Under the pieces are notes generated by a model. That model made no database searches and was not told where the DNA came from. It saw only the letters and a program-made list of their open reading frames with translations. A DNA stretch of 15,008 nucleotides, from NCBI RefSeq assembly GCF_014359955.1, contig NZ_JACIYL010000018.1:1-15008 (forward strand), given 5' to 3'. Positions 6,446 through 13,009 of the stretch are shown here, in pieces. This DNA is from Thermogutta sp. GTDB taxonomy: Bacteria; Planctomycetota; Planctomycetia; Pirellulales; Thermoguttaceae. Position 1 is the first letter of the stretch; each line of letters begins with the position of its first letter. Position numbers and translations under genes: made by a program.

Positions 6446-6994
6446 TCAACCGGAGCCAGTGGGGCAACGAGAATCCGCCAACACTTGACCGTCGTGGTTA
6501 TCGGAATTCCTGAGCGAAGAAGTCCCTCGCACCATTGCAATGCGGCCCGTTCGCACGAGTTCAAGGATGCCGAACGGCCGCATCAACTCGATGAATGACT
6601 CGACTTTCTTCTCCTGGCCGGAAATCTCGATGATCATACTCTCCGGTGCGACATCGACAATGCGTCCGCGGAAGATTTCCACCAGCTCGCGGATTTCTCC
6701 ACGCCGGTCCGGGGGGGCCGACACCTTGATGAGCATGAGGTCACGCTCCACATAATCTCGGGAGCTGATGTCATCCACCCGAACGACGGTGACGATCTTC
6801 TCCAGTTGCTTTCGCACCTGCTCGATAACGGCATCGTCCCCGACCACGACGAAGGTCATCCGGGAGAGCCGCGGATCTTCCGTCTCGCCGACGGCCAGGC
6901 TGTCGATGTTGTAGCCACGTGAGGCGAGCATCCCCGCAATATGGGAGAGCACGCCCGGTACGTTCTGTACAAGAGCCGAGAGTATGTGTCGCAT
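6446..6994 (-). CDS. ilvN: Acetolactate synthase small (regulatory) subunit IlvN/IlvH
   Basis: This is the regulatory subunit of acetohydroxyacid synthase. It activates the catalytic subunit and confers valine feedback inhibition on the first step of branched-chain amino acid synthesis. The 182-residue product has an N-terminal ACT domain (about 2-78) with NVPGVLSHIAGMLASRGYNI at 11-30, including N11, G14 and N29, which match the valine-contacting positions of E. coli IlvH, so feedback control is likely kept. A second ferredoxin-like domain follows (about 80-157, EIFRGRIVDVAPESMIIEISG). The last 25 residues are polar and variable. GAGG stands 5 nt before the ATG at 6994. The catalytic ilvB, often directly upstream, is not here: the upstream DNA holds repeats and a divergent gene. 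The promoter is presumably between 6995 and 7200. Confidence 0.95.
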   Translation of the reverse strand: MRHILSALVQNVPGVLSHIAGMLASRGYNIDSLAVGETEDPRLSRMTFVVVGDDAVIEQVRKQLEKIVTVVRVDDISSRDYVERDLMLIKVSAPPDRRGEIRELVEIFRGRIVDVAPESMIIEISGQEKKVESFIELMRPFGILELVRTGRIAMVRGTSSLRNSDNHDGQVLADSRCPTGSG

Positions 6995-7208
6995 AGTATC
7001 CTCGTCCGTCTGTCCGTAAAAGCGCTATCCTAACCTTGGGGGGAGGCTGCGACAAGTGATGGTCAGCCCGACCAGACCACCCGGCCGGGGTCTTAGCACA
7101 CGGCTTGGATGAGGGACACTCCAAACCAGGCTCGGGTTCGCTTTTCCCCGTACCGTCGAGGTGCGTGCCTGCCGCCCGGTTTGGCGGGACGCTGAGCGAG
7201 CTCCGAGC

Positions 7209-7233
7209 GGGCACGACAAGCGTACCCCTCCGA
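7209..7233 (+). repeat. 25-bp ACAAG-loop hairpin, GGGCACG class, one wobble
   Basis: Stem GGGCACG/CGTACCC with loop ACAAG and flank CTCCGA. One base of the right arm has changed (G to A); in the minus-strand transcript this leaves a tolerable G-U pair. Confidence 0.8.
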
Positions 7234-7241
7234 AGGACATC

Positions 7242-7266
7242 CCAGAGGGATGTGCCTGTCAGGTCC
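7242..7266 (-). repeat. Degenerate ACAAG-family hairpin
   Basis: Reverse orientation; arms GGACCTG and CACATCC around ACAGG, with two stem mismatches. An identical core recurs at 8612-8636, so this degenerate version was itself copied. Confidence 0.65.
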
Positions 7267-7273
7267 GCTTCTT

Positions 7274-7393
7274 CGGAGGGATCTGCTTGTCAGGTCCGCC
7301 GTTTAACATTGGATCATCCATTGCGCGGTCACCGGGCACGACAAGCGTGCCCCTCCGGACGGGAGGTAGGGGCAATTCATGAATTGCCCCTAC
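7274..7393 (+). repeat. 120-bp direct repeat, left copy
   Basis: Matches 8474-8593 over 120 bp with three substitutions (at 7282, 7332 and 7358). It contains a complete two-hairpin composite (reverse hairpin 7273-7297, 36-nt spacer with GGATCATCC, hairpin 7334-7358) plus a perfect 28-bp palindrome (7366-7393, arms GTAGGGGCAATTCA). The two copies are exactly 1200 bp apart and bracket the DUF1080 gene. Confidence 0.92.
7366..7393. repeat. 28-bp perfect palindrome
   Basis: Two 14-bp arms GTAGGGGCAATTCA and its exact complement, with no loop, centred on TCATGA. Identical to 8566-8593. Confidence 0.9.
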
Positions 7394-7607
7394 AACATAT
7401 TGGGCCTTGGGCGTCTTACAGGTCCCACCAGACCGACGATACCTAAGCCTTCCGATTCATTTGACTTTGGTTCCGTTCGGTGGCACACTATCCATCGGTC
7501 GTCATCTTTCCACGGCACACCGGCTGCTCGGGTAATGGCCTGGCCCGTCGGTACTGCCCAATTTCGTTTGAACGAAAAACCCCAAGATGTCTTACCCGAG
7601 CCTTCAT

Positions 7608-7611
7608 GAGG
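7608..7611 (+). promoter_or_regulatory. Ribosome binding site favouring the start at 7621
   Basis: GAGG, 9 nt before the ATG at 7621. The site overlaps another in-frame ATG (7606) and so argues against that start and against the earlier frame opening at 7480. Confidence 0.55.
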
Positions 7612-7620
7612 ACTGCTGAA

Positions 7621-8430
7621 ATGCCACGAGACCCCGTTTTTTTCGTTTATCCTGCCGTTTTGGCACTAGTCTGGTCGCTCGCCTGCGTCGATTCCGTCGC
7701 TTTTCCAGACGAGCCGAGCGCTGCGCCACCCAAACCTGCCGGGGAAATCTCCCTTTTTGACGGTGTCACGCTGAACGGCTGGACGGTCAAATGCCGACCC
7801 CAGGACGGCGATAAACGGCATTACTGGAAGGTCGTCGATGGAACCATCACCGCTGAAGTTCCACCCAACAGCAATCACGGTTACATCTGGCTGGTCTCCG
7901 AGCAGGAGTTCGGCGACTTTGAGCTTCGGGTGAAGGTGCAGACTTACTCCACCTCGACGGGCAACAGCGGGATCCAGATCCGGAGCCGCTATGACGACGC
8001 CACCCATTACATGGATGGGCCCCAAGTGGATATCAATCCACCGGGACCGTGGCGATGCGGTTTTATCTACGACGAAACACGCGGGGCCCAGGTGTGGCTG
8101 TGGCCGGACGTCGGCCGCCCTGCCAATGCGAAGCCGGAACTCGCCCCCGCCGGGTGGAAATGGTATCATGCCGATTTTCCGGAAATCCGCGACGCGTGGA
8201 ACGATATCCGCGTCGTCTGCCAGGGCCTGCGCATCCAGACCTGGGTCAACGGGGTCCCGGTGGCGGATTACGATGGTACCGGCCGACTCGATGATGAGTT
8301 CCACAGAAAACGGAACGTTGGAATTCGCGGTCATATCGCCCTGCAAATCCACCCCGGCGGAACCCTCCTCATCCGGTTCAAGGATATCGTCGTTCGGCCA
8401 GTGGGCGAAACCGGTGACACCCGCCCCTGA
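7621..8430 (+). CDS. Secreted DUF1080 (3-keto-disaccharide hydrolase-like) protein
   Basis: The 269-residue product has an N-terminal hydrophobic segment (FFVYPAVLALVWSLAC, about 7-22) and then a DUF1080 domain (about 43-265), so it is exported. Domain hallmarks are ISLFDGVTLNGWTV (W54), YWKVVDGTITAE, FGDFELRVKVQ, SGIQIRSRY, YMDGPQVDIN, WNDIRVVCQG, TWVNGVPVADY and a closing GHIALQIHPGGTLLIRFKDI. DUF1080 proteins have a concanavalin-like fold and abound in Planctomycetota and Bacteroidota; some family members cleave 3-keto-disaccharides, so a role in sugar breakdown outside the cytoplasm is plausible but not shown here. The start at 7621 is supported by GAGG 9 nt upstream and the signal peptide. 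SLAC is a poor lipobox, so I favour cleavage near SVA (about residue 27). The gene is bracketed by 120-bp direct repeats. Confidence 0.88.
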   Translation: MPRDPVFFVYPAVLALVWSLACVDSVAFPDEPSAAPPKPAGEISLFDGVTLNGWTVKCRPQDGDKRHYWKVVDGTITAEVPPNSNHGYIWLVSEQEFGDFELRVKVQTYSTSTGNSGIQIRSRYDDATHYMDGPQVDINPPGPWRCGFIYDETRGAQVWLWPDVGRPANAKPELAPAGWKWYHADFPEIRDAWNDIRVVCQGLRIQTWVNGVPVADYDGTGRLDDEFHRKRNVGIRGHIALQIHPGGTLLIRFKDIVVRPVGETGDTRP

Positions 8431-8439
8431 GCCTTCACC

Positions 8440-8464
8440 GGGCACGACAAGCGTGCCCCTCCGA
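8440..8464 (+). repeat. 25-bp ACAAG-loop hairpin, GGGCACG class
   Basis: Perfect stem GGGCACG/CGTGCCC, loop ACAAG, flank CTCCGA. It starts 10 bp after the DUF1080 stop and faces the next hairpin (8473-8497) tail to tail with 8 bp between, the same arrangement as behind ffh (1858-1923). Confidence 0.85.
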
Positions 8465-8473
8465 ACAATTTCC

Positions 8474-8593
8474 CGGAGGGACCTGCTTGTCAGGTCCGCC
8501 GTTTAACATTGGATCATCCATTGCGCGGTCATCGGGCACGACAAGCGTGCCCCTCCGAACGGGAGGTAGGGGCAATTCATGAATTGCCCCTAC
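8474..8593 (+). repeat. 120-bp direct repeat, right copy
   Basis: Matches 7274-7393 with three substitutions. It contains reverse hairpin 8473-8497 (GGACCTG class, perfect stem), a 36-nt spacer, hairpin 8534-8558 (GGACACG-free, perfect GGGCACG class) and the perfect 28-bp palindrome at 8566-8593. Confidence 0.92.
8566..8593. repeat. 28-bp perfect palindrome
   Basis: Identical to 7366-7393: two exact 14-bp arms beginning GTAGGGGCAATT, centred on TCATGA. Confidence 0.9.
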
Positions 8594-8611
8594 CCGGGAT
8601 TATGCGCGCCT

Positions 8612-8636
8612 TCGGAGGGATGTGCCTGTCAGGTCC
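8612..8636 (-). repeat. Degenerate ACAAG-family hairpin
   Basis: Reverse copy with arms GGACCTG and CACATCC around ACAGG; the core is identical to 7242-7266. The outer TCGGAG flank is intact. Confidence 0.7.
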
Positions 8637-8681
8637 GTTTATCAACCTTGGATAATCCGCTCTCAATTCACTTGGGTTTTG

Positions 8682-8709
8682 GTAGAAGCGATTCATGAAT
8701 CGCCCCTAC
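8682..8709. repeat. 28-bp palindrome, variant with compensated pair
   Basis: Inner arms GCGATT/AATCGC replace the GCAATT/AATTGC of the other copies: an A-T pair has become G-C on both sides. The outer GTAG/CTAC pairing is kept, while an AA against CC mismatch lies between. Confidence 0.75.
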
Positions 8710-8734
8710 CGACGCCACAGCGGGAAGGGACTAC

Positions 8735-8758
8735 GGGCACGAGAAGCGTTCCCCCTTC
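8735..8758 (+). repeat. Degenerate ACAAG-family hairpin
   Basis: GGGCACG, loop AGAAG, CGTTCCC, then a diverged flank. One stem mismatch and one loop change; an old copy. Confidence 0.5.
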
Positions 8759-8946
8759 ATTCCGGCTTTCCCTCCGGGATGGATCTCGCTCCCACGCGAA
8801 TCCCTCATGAAGATCCCCGTTGCCGCAGGAAAAGTAGGGACAAGCCAGGCGCTTTGGGTTTTCGCCCGGTCGGTGTACCATGAGGCATAAGGGCACCCAG
8901 CCCTGAAAGATTGCCACCCTCTTGCCATTGATCGACATTCATCACG

Positions 8947-11460
8947 ATGGGCAAACAGCGGATTCCTCCCAGGCACGAGACACGCGGTCAGGATTCGGGC
9001 CACAAAACTGCTGGACCCCATAACCAGGAGAGGCGGTCTTCTGCTGGTGTGCGCGCCTTTTTGCTTGCGATGGTCACGCTCCTCCTTGTTGCCCGACCGC
9101 TTTTTCCCAGCGAGGGTGCCGACCTGGGCGATGACGTGGTGCCCACCATGTTGCTTTTCGGGGCTGTGCTCATTGGGATCGTGTTCAGCGTGGGCCGATC
9201 CGTGTGGCAGGCAAAACTTCTGAATGTGGATCTGGCCTTCCTCGTCACGGTTGCATGGCTGGTGCTGGCTGCGATTCGCGCCGTTCATTCAGGAACCGCC
9301 CGCCCCGCGATCAACATGCTCTGGGTGTGGGTGGGATACTATGTGCTCTGGCAGCTTCTCCGCCAGTTGAACCTCACCGATCGGGAACGCCGCGCGCTTC
9401 TGGCGGGAATGGCCGCCCTCGCCGTAGGTGTGGCCAGTTATGGCCTCTACCAGTATTTCGTGGAATTACCCCATTTACGGACGGCTTACCAGACTCGCCG
9501 CAGCGAACTCCTCCGCGAGCTCGGCTGGGATGACTTGCTCGAAGATCCCGTCGGTCTGGCTCAGTTTGAGAATCGGCTCTTCAGTCGGGAACCACTGGCC
9601 ACGTTTGCGCTGACCAACTCGCTCGCCGGTTTTCTTCTGCCCTGGTGCCTTGTCCTCCTTACGACAATTGTCGGCCATGTCAAATCACTTCTTGACACCC
9701 CCATCGAGCCTCCCTCCGGCGCCTCGCCACCGCGCACGCACAACCCCCGCCAGGATGGGCGTCCAAGTAGGGCGTCGCGCTACCTGGCCTGGGCAACTCT
9801 TGCATTCCCCGTTCTGGGGATGGCCGGTCTTCTCTGCTGCCTGGTTCTCACCAAAAGCCGTTCCGCCTATATCGCACTCGCTTGTGGCATGGTGATCTTT
9901 CTGGTGATGGGAGTCTCCCTCCGCGCCAGGCTGGCACGCCGAGTGGTGACCGTCGTGATTACCCTGCTGGCACTGGCCTTTGGAGTGGCCATCGCCACGC
10001 GGGGGCTCGACTGGCAGGTCCTATCCGAGGCCACCAAATCCCTCGGTTATCGCTGGCAATACTGGCAGGCCACCGTGAGCATGGTCGCCGATCAGCCCCT
10101 GTTGGGCTGCGGACCGGGGAATTTCCGCTACGCTTACACCCGATACAAACTTCCCGAAGCGAGTGAAGAAATCTCCGACCCGCACAATTTTCTTCTGGAA
10201 GTATTTGCCACCGGGGGCATTCCTGCCGGGGTGTTTTTCGTCCTGGCCATCGGGCTGACTGTCTGGCACTTCAAACACATGCGATCGACTTCGGCTGTCA
10301 GCTCGTCGGCGAGCTCACCGCGTTTCTCGGTCGTCCCGCTCGCAGGCGCGTCGGAAAGGACTGTTTCTTCCCGCCGCGATCAACTGTGGCCCATCGCACT
10401 GGGATGGTTGCTGGCCTGGCCGGTGGGTTACTGGCTGGGATTGCTCAGCTCGGCCCCTCAGGACCTGACGTTCCTGCTGGTGGGACTTCCTGTGGCCATT
10501 CTCGTCGGGCTGGGACTCTGGCCGTGGATTCAGGCGAGCAGTCTGGTCCCCGGAACCCTCGCCGCAGCGCTGGCCGCCATCGGCATCAACTGGCTGGCGG
10601 CGGGCGGACTCACGTTCCCTGGTGTCGCGGGCAGCTTCTGGCTGCTCTGGGTGCTGGCAACGGATCGTCCGGCCGATGAGTCCAGGAAGCAATCGCCCAC
10701 CGAGAAGCAACCGTTTAGCGACTGGTCGGATCGGCTCCGCCAACTCGCTTCTCCTCAGGGCCTTTCCGTGACGCTTCCCACCTGGGCGGGATTTGCCACT
10801 CTGGCAGCCTTCGGCCTGCTCATCGCGGCGTTTTACATCACGGCTTATTCACCTGTGCTCCAGGCCCGGGGTCTTCTCGCCCAGGCCACTGCCGCCCGGC
10901 GATTCTCCATCGACCGTGCCAGGCAATTCTGTCGCCTGGCGGCCGAGGCCGACCCCTGGGCGTTCGAGCCCTGGATGCGGCTGGTGGAATTGTGGCAGGC
11001 GGAGGGTCCCGCACCCCCGCCGAAGACCGCAGAGGCCTCCCACAGCAAGCCCCAAGCTGCGGACCTCGCCACCTTACTAGAGAAATCCACCTCGCCGTCT
11101 CCTCAGGAGCGAGCCAGGGAGCTCGACACCTACGCCGCGGGACTCCTCCGGAGGGCCCCCAACCATCATGCGGCTTCGTGGGTTCTGGCTCTCGCCTATC
11201 AGCAATTGTTTCAGGAAACGAACGACCGTCGGGCGCTGGCAAAGGCCGTCTCTTTTGCCCGCCGGGCCATCGACCTTTATCCCAACCAGGCCCGCTATCA
11301 TGCCGGGCTAGCCGAACTGTTGCGCACCATGGGGGATCGCGATGGGGCCAGGAAAGCCGCGGAAAAAGCACTCTGGCTCCACACCATCACTCCCCATGCA
11401 GACCGCAAACTTCCCGAGGAGACGGTGCAATTCCTGGAGAAACTCCTCGACACACCGTAG
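8947..11460 (+). CDS. O-antigen ligase/polymerase family membrane protein with TPR-like C-terminus
   Basis: A polytopic inner-membrane protein of 837 residues. Many hydrophobic segments occupy about 36-490 and continue to about 640, with polar loops between. The Wzy/WaaL signature is present: LVLTKSRSAYIAL (R305) and, in the large periplasmic loop, LLGCGPGNFRYAYTRYK followed by ISDPHNFLLEVFATGG (H413), where family members carry catalytically essential Arg and His. Such proteins polymerise or transfer undecaprenyl-linked glycans. The C-terminal 190 or so residues are soluble, with helical repeats resembling TPRs (AVSFARRAIDLYPNQARYHAGLAELLRTMGD). This arrangement occurs in O-antigen ligase-like proteins of unknown substrate. 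The ATG at 8947 gives a polar 35-residue N-terminus; no good Shine-Dalgarno precedes it, so the exact start is uncertain. No glycosyltransferase or flippase genes are adjacent. The gene converges with the DUF1501 gene, 16 bp away. Confidence 0.85.
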   Translation: MGKQRIPPRHETRGQDSGHKTAGPHNQERRSSAGVRAFLLAMVTLLLVARPLFPSEGADLGDDVVPTMLLFGAVLIGIVFSVGRSVWQAKLLNVDLAFLVTVAWLVLAAIRAVHSGTARPAINMLWVWVGYYVLWQLLRQLNLTDRERRALLAGMAALAVGVASYGLYQYFVELPHLRTAYQTRRSELLRELGWDDLLEDPVGLAQFENRLFSREPLATFALTNSLAGFLLPWCLVLLTTIVGHVKSLLDTPIEPPSGASPPRTHNPRQDGRPSRASRYLAWATLAFPVLGMAGLLCCLVLTKSRSAYIALACGMVIFLVMGVSLRARLARRVVTVVITLLALAFGVAIATRGLDWQVLSEATKSLGYRWQYWQATVSMVADQPLLGCGPGNFRYAYTRYKLPEASEEISDPHNFLLEVFATGGIPAGVFFVLAIGLTVWHFKHMRSTSAVSSSASSPRFSVVPLAGASERTVSSRRDQLWPIALGWLLAWPVGYWLGLLSSAPQDLTFLLVGLPVAILVGLGLWPWIQASSLVPGTLAAALAAIGINWLAAGGLTFPGVAGSFWLLWVLATDRPADESRKQSPTEKQPFSDWSDRLRQLASPQGLSVTLPTWAGFATLAAFGLLIAAFYITAYSPVLQARGLLAQATAARRFSIDRARQFCRLAAEADPWAFEPWMRLVELWQAEGPAPPPKTAEASHSKPQAADLATLLEKSTSPSPQERARELDTYAAGLLRRAPNHHAASWVLALAYQQLFQETNDRRALAKAVSFARRAIDLYPNQARYHAGLAELLRTMGDRDGARKAAEKALWLHTITPHADRKLPEETVQFLEKLLDTP

Positions 11461-11475
11461 CCGGAAACGTCCGGC
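11460..11475. terminator. Short hairpin between two convergent genes
   Basis: Stem GCCGG/CCGGC with loop AAACGT fills the 16-bp gap between the two converging stop codons. There is no T-run on either side, so it is at best a weak bidirectional pause or terminator site. Confidence 0.25.
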
Positions 11476-11476
11476 G

Positions 11477-12952
11477 TCAGGCGAGGATGCCTTTCACCAC
11501 GTTTCCGGCGACGTCGGTGAGGCGGAACTCCCGTCCCTGGAAGCGATACGTCAATTTGGTGTGATCAATCCCCAGCAGATAGAGGATGGTGGCGTTGAGA
11601 TCGTGGATGTGCACCGGGTCCTTGATGATGTTATAGCTGAAATCGTCGGTTTCCCCATACACAATGCCCGGTTTAACACCCCCGCCAGCCAGCCACATCG
11701 TGAAGCACCGGGGATGGTGGTCACGGCCGTAGTTGGTCTTGGTGAGGGTTCCCTGGCAGTACACCGTCCGCCCGAATTCGCCGCCCCAGACCAGGAGCGT
11801 GTCCTCCAGTAACCCCCGGCGTTTCAGGTCAATGATGAGGGCCCGGCAGGCCTGATCGATATCGCGGCACTGGAGGGGCAGGTCCCGCGGGAGGTCGTAA
11901 TGGTGGTCCCAGCCGCGATGGAAAATCTGGACGAATCGCACATCCCGTTCCACAAGCCGCCGTGCAAGCAGACAGTTGGCCGCAAAAGTGCCGGGTTTCC
12001 GGGCATCCTCCCCGTAGAGTTCGAACGTCTCTTCCGGCTCCTGGGAGAGATCGGTGAGTTCCGGCACGGAAAACTGCATGCGGAACGCCATTTCATACTG
12101 GCTGATGCGGGTCTGGATTTCCGGATCGCCCAGTGCGTTGTAGAGTTCACGATTGAGCTGAACGACCGCCTGAACGGTTTTTTCTCGGGACTCAGCCGAC
12201 ACCCCGGGCGGATTGCTCAAATAGAGCACGGGATCCCCTTTCGATCGGAAGCTCACGCCCTGGTGGTACGAAGGCAGGAAACCCGCCCCCCACAACCGTT
12301 CGTAGATCGCCTGGGCGTCGCGCTTAGCGCTCCATGTGGAATGGAGCACGACGAACGTCGGCAGATCGCGGTTGAGGGATCCCAGCCCATATGACAACCA
12401 CGCCCCCAGGCTGGGACGCCCCGGTATTTGCGAGCCTGTCAGGAGGTAAGTGACGGCCGGGTCATGATTGATGGCCTCCGTATGCATGCTCTTGATGATG
12501 GCAATCTCATCCACCACGGTGGCCAGGTGAGGAAGCAGTTCGCTGATCCACGCTCCCGACTGCCCATACTGCGCGAATTTATAAATCGACGGAGCCAGCG
12601 GAAACCGTTTTTGGCCCGAGGTCATGGTCGTCAGACGCTGTCCCATTCGGACCGACTCGGGCAGATCGGCGTCAAACATCTCGAGCAATTTGGGTTTATA
12701 GTCGAAAAGATCAAGCTGCGACGGGGCCCCGTTCATCACCATGTAGATGACCCGCTTGGCCCGGGGCGGATAATGGAGTTTTTGCAGCACGCCCGGGCGA
12801 CCGGGCTGATGCTCCGGAATCGCTCCCGCGGCCGACGAGAACAAATTTTCATTGAGCAAAGACGCCAGTGCTATCGGCCCGAGCCCCCGCGCCAACCGAC
12901 CGAAAAACTGCCGTCGCGTTTCCAGGAGCCGATATTCTTCGAAGGGATCCAT
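11477..12952 (-). CDS. DUF1501 family secreted protein
   Basis: DUF1501 proteins belong to the alkaline phosphatase/sulfatase-like superfamily and are very numerous in Planctomycetota; their reaction is unknown. The 491-residue product begins with a twin-arginine-like signal ([21 protein letters not shown]13-R14), so export in folded form is likely. Family landmarks are [54 protein letters not shown], the WGGEFGRT motif at 389-396, and [30 protein letters not shown]. It is full length. The ATG at 12952 has GGAG 6 nt upstream. It follows the DUF1553-type gene by 57 bp on the same strand, and the two are very probably one operon. This pairing is frequent in planctomycetes and is thought to belong to extracytoplasmic polysaccharide use, which is inference from context in the literature and not visible here. 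Confidence 0.93.
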   Translation of the reverse strand: MDPFEEYRLLETRRQFFGRLARGLGPIALASLLNENLFSSAAGAIPEHQPGRPGVLQKLHYPPRAKRVIYMVMNGAPSQLDLFDYKPKLLEMFDADLPESVRMGQRLTTMTSGQKRFPLAPSIYKFAQYGQSGAWISELLPHLATVVDEIAIIKSMHTEAINHDPAVTYLLTGSQIPGRPSLGAWLSYGLGSLNRDLPTFVVLHSTWSAKRDAQAIYERLWGAGFLPSYHQGVSFRSKGDPVLYLSNPPGVSAESREKTVQAVVQLNRELYNALGDPEIQTRISQYEMAFRMQFSVPELTDLSQEPEETFELYGEDARKPGTFAANCLLARRLVERDVRFVQIFHRGWDHHYDLPRDLPLQCRDIDQACRALIIDLKRRGLLEDTLLVWGGEFGRTVYCQGTLTKTNYGRDHHPRCFTMWLAGGGVKPGIVYGETDDFSYNIIKDPVHIHDLNATILYLLGIDHTKLTYRFQGREFRLTDVAGNVVKGILA

Positions 12953-13009
12953 GACATTCTCCCCTGGCCAAAAACGACCGTACTTTACGATTCTTCTCCC
13001 ATACGGGTG

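Larger units (their letters stand above)
6995..7620. other. Divergent intergenic region rich in hairpin repeats
   Basis: 626 bp between the divergent starts of ilvN and the DUF1080 gene; both promoters must lie here. Positions 7209-7393 are almost entirely palindromic repeats. The segments 6995-7200 (ilvN side) and 7394-7607 (DUF1080 side) carry no repeats of these families that I can see. A GC palindrome CCCGGCCGGG at 7079-7088 lies about 85 bp before ilvN; I see no leader peptide rich in Ile/Val/Leu codons that would make it an attenuator. Confidence 0.55.
8431..8946. other. Intergenic repeat cluster before the O-antigen ligase gene
   Basis: 516 bp without a gene. Positions 8440-8758 hold hairpins and palindromes, listed separately. 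From 8759 to 8946 I see no member of these families, no promoter with clear boxes, and no good Shine-Dalgarno ahead of the ATG at 8947. Confidence 0.55.

Noticed and set aside
7012..7100. Attenuator or T-box ahead of ilvN
   Set aside because: There is a GC palindrome, but no leader peptide with Ile/Val/Leu codons, no T-box sequence and no T-run.
7480..7620. Longer N-terminus for the DUF1080 protein, starting at 7480 or 7606
   Set aside because: The extra residues look like translated non-coding sequence and would bury the signal peptide; GAGG at 7608-7611 fits the ATG at 7621.
7660..7690. Lipoprotein signal in the DUF1080 protein (SLAC)
   Set aside because: The residues before the Cys do not match the lipobox well (Ser at -3, Leu at -2); a signal peptidase I site near SVA is more likely.
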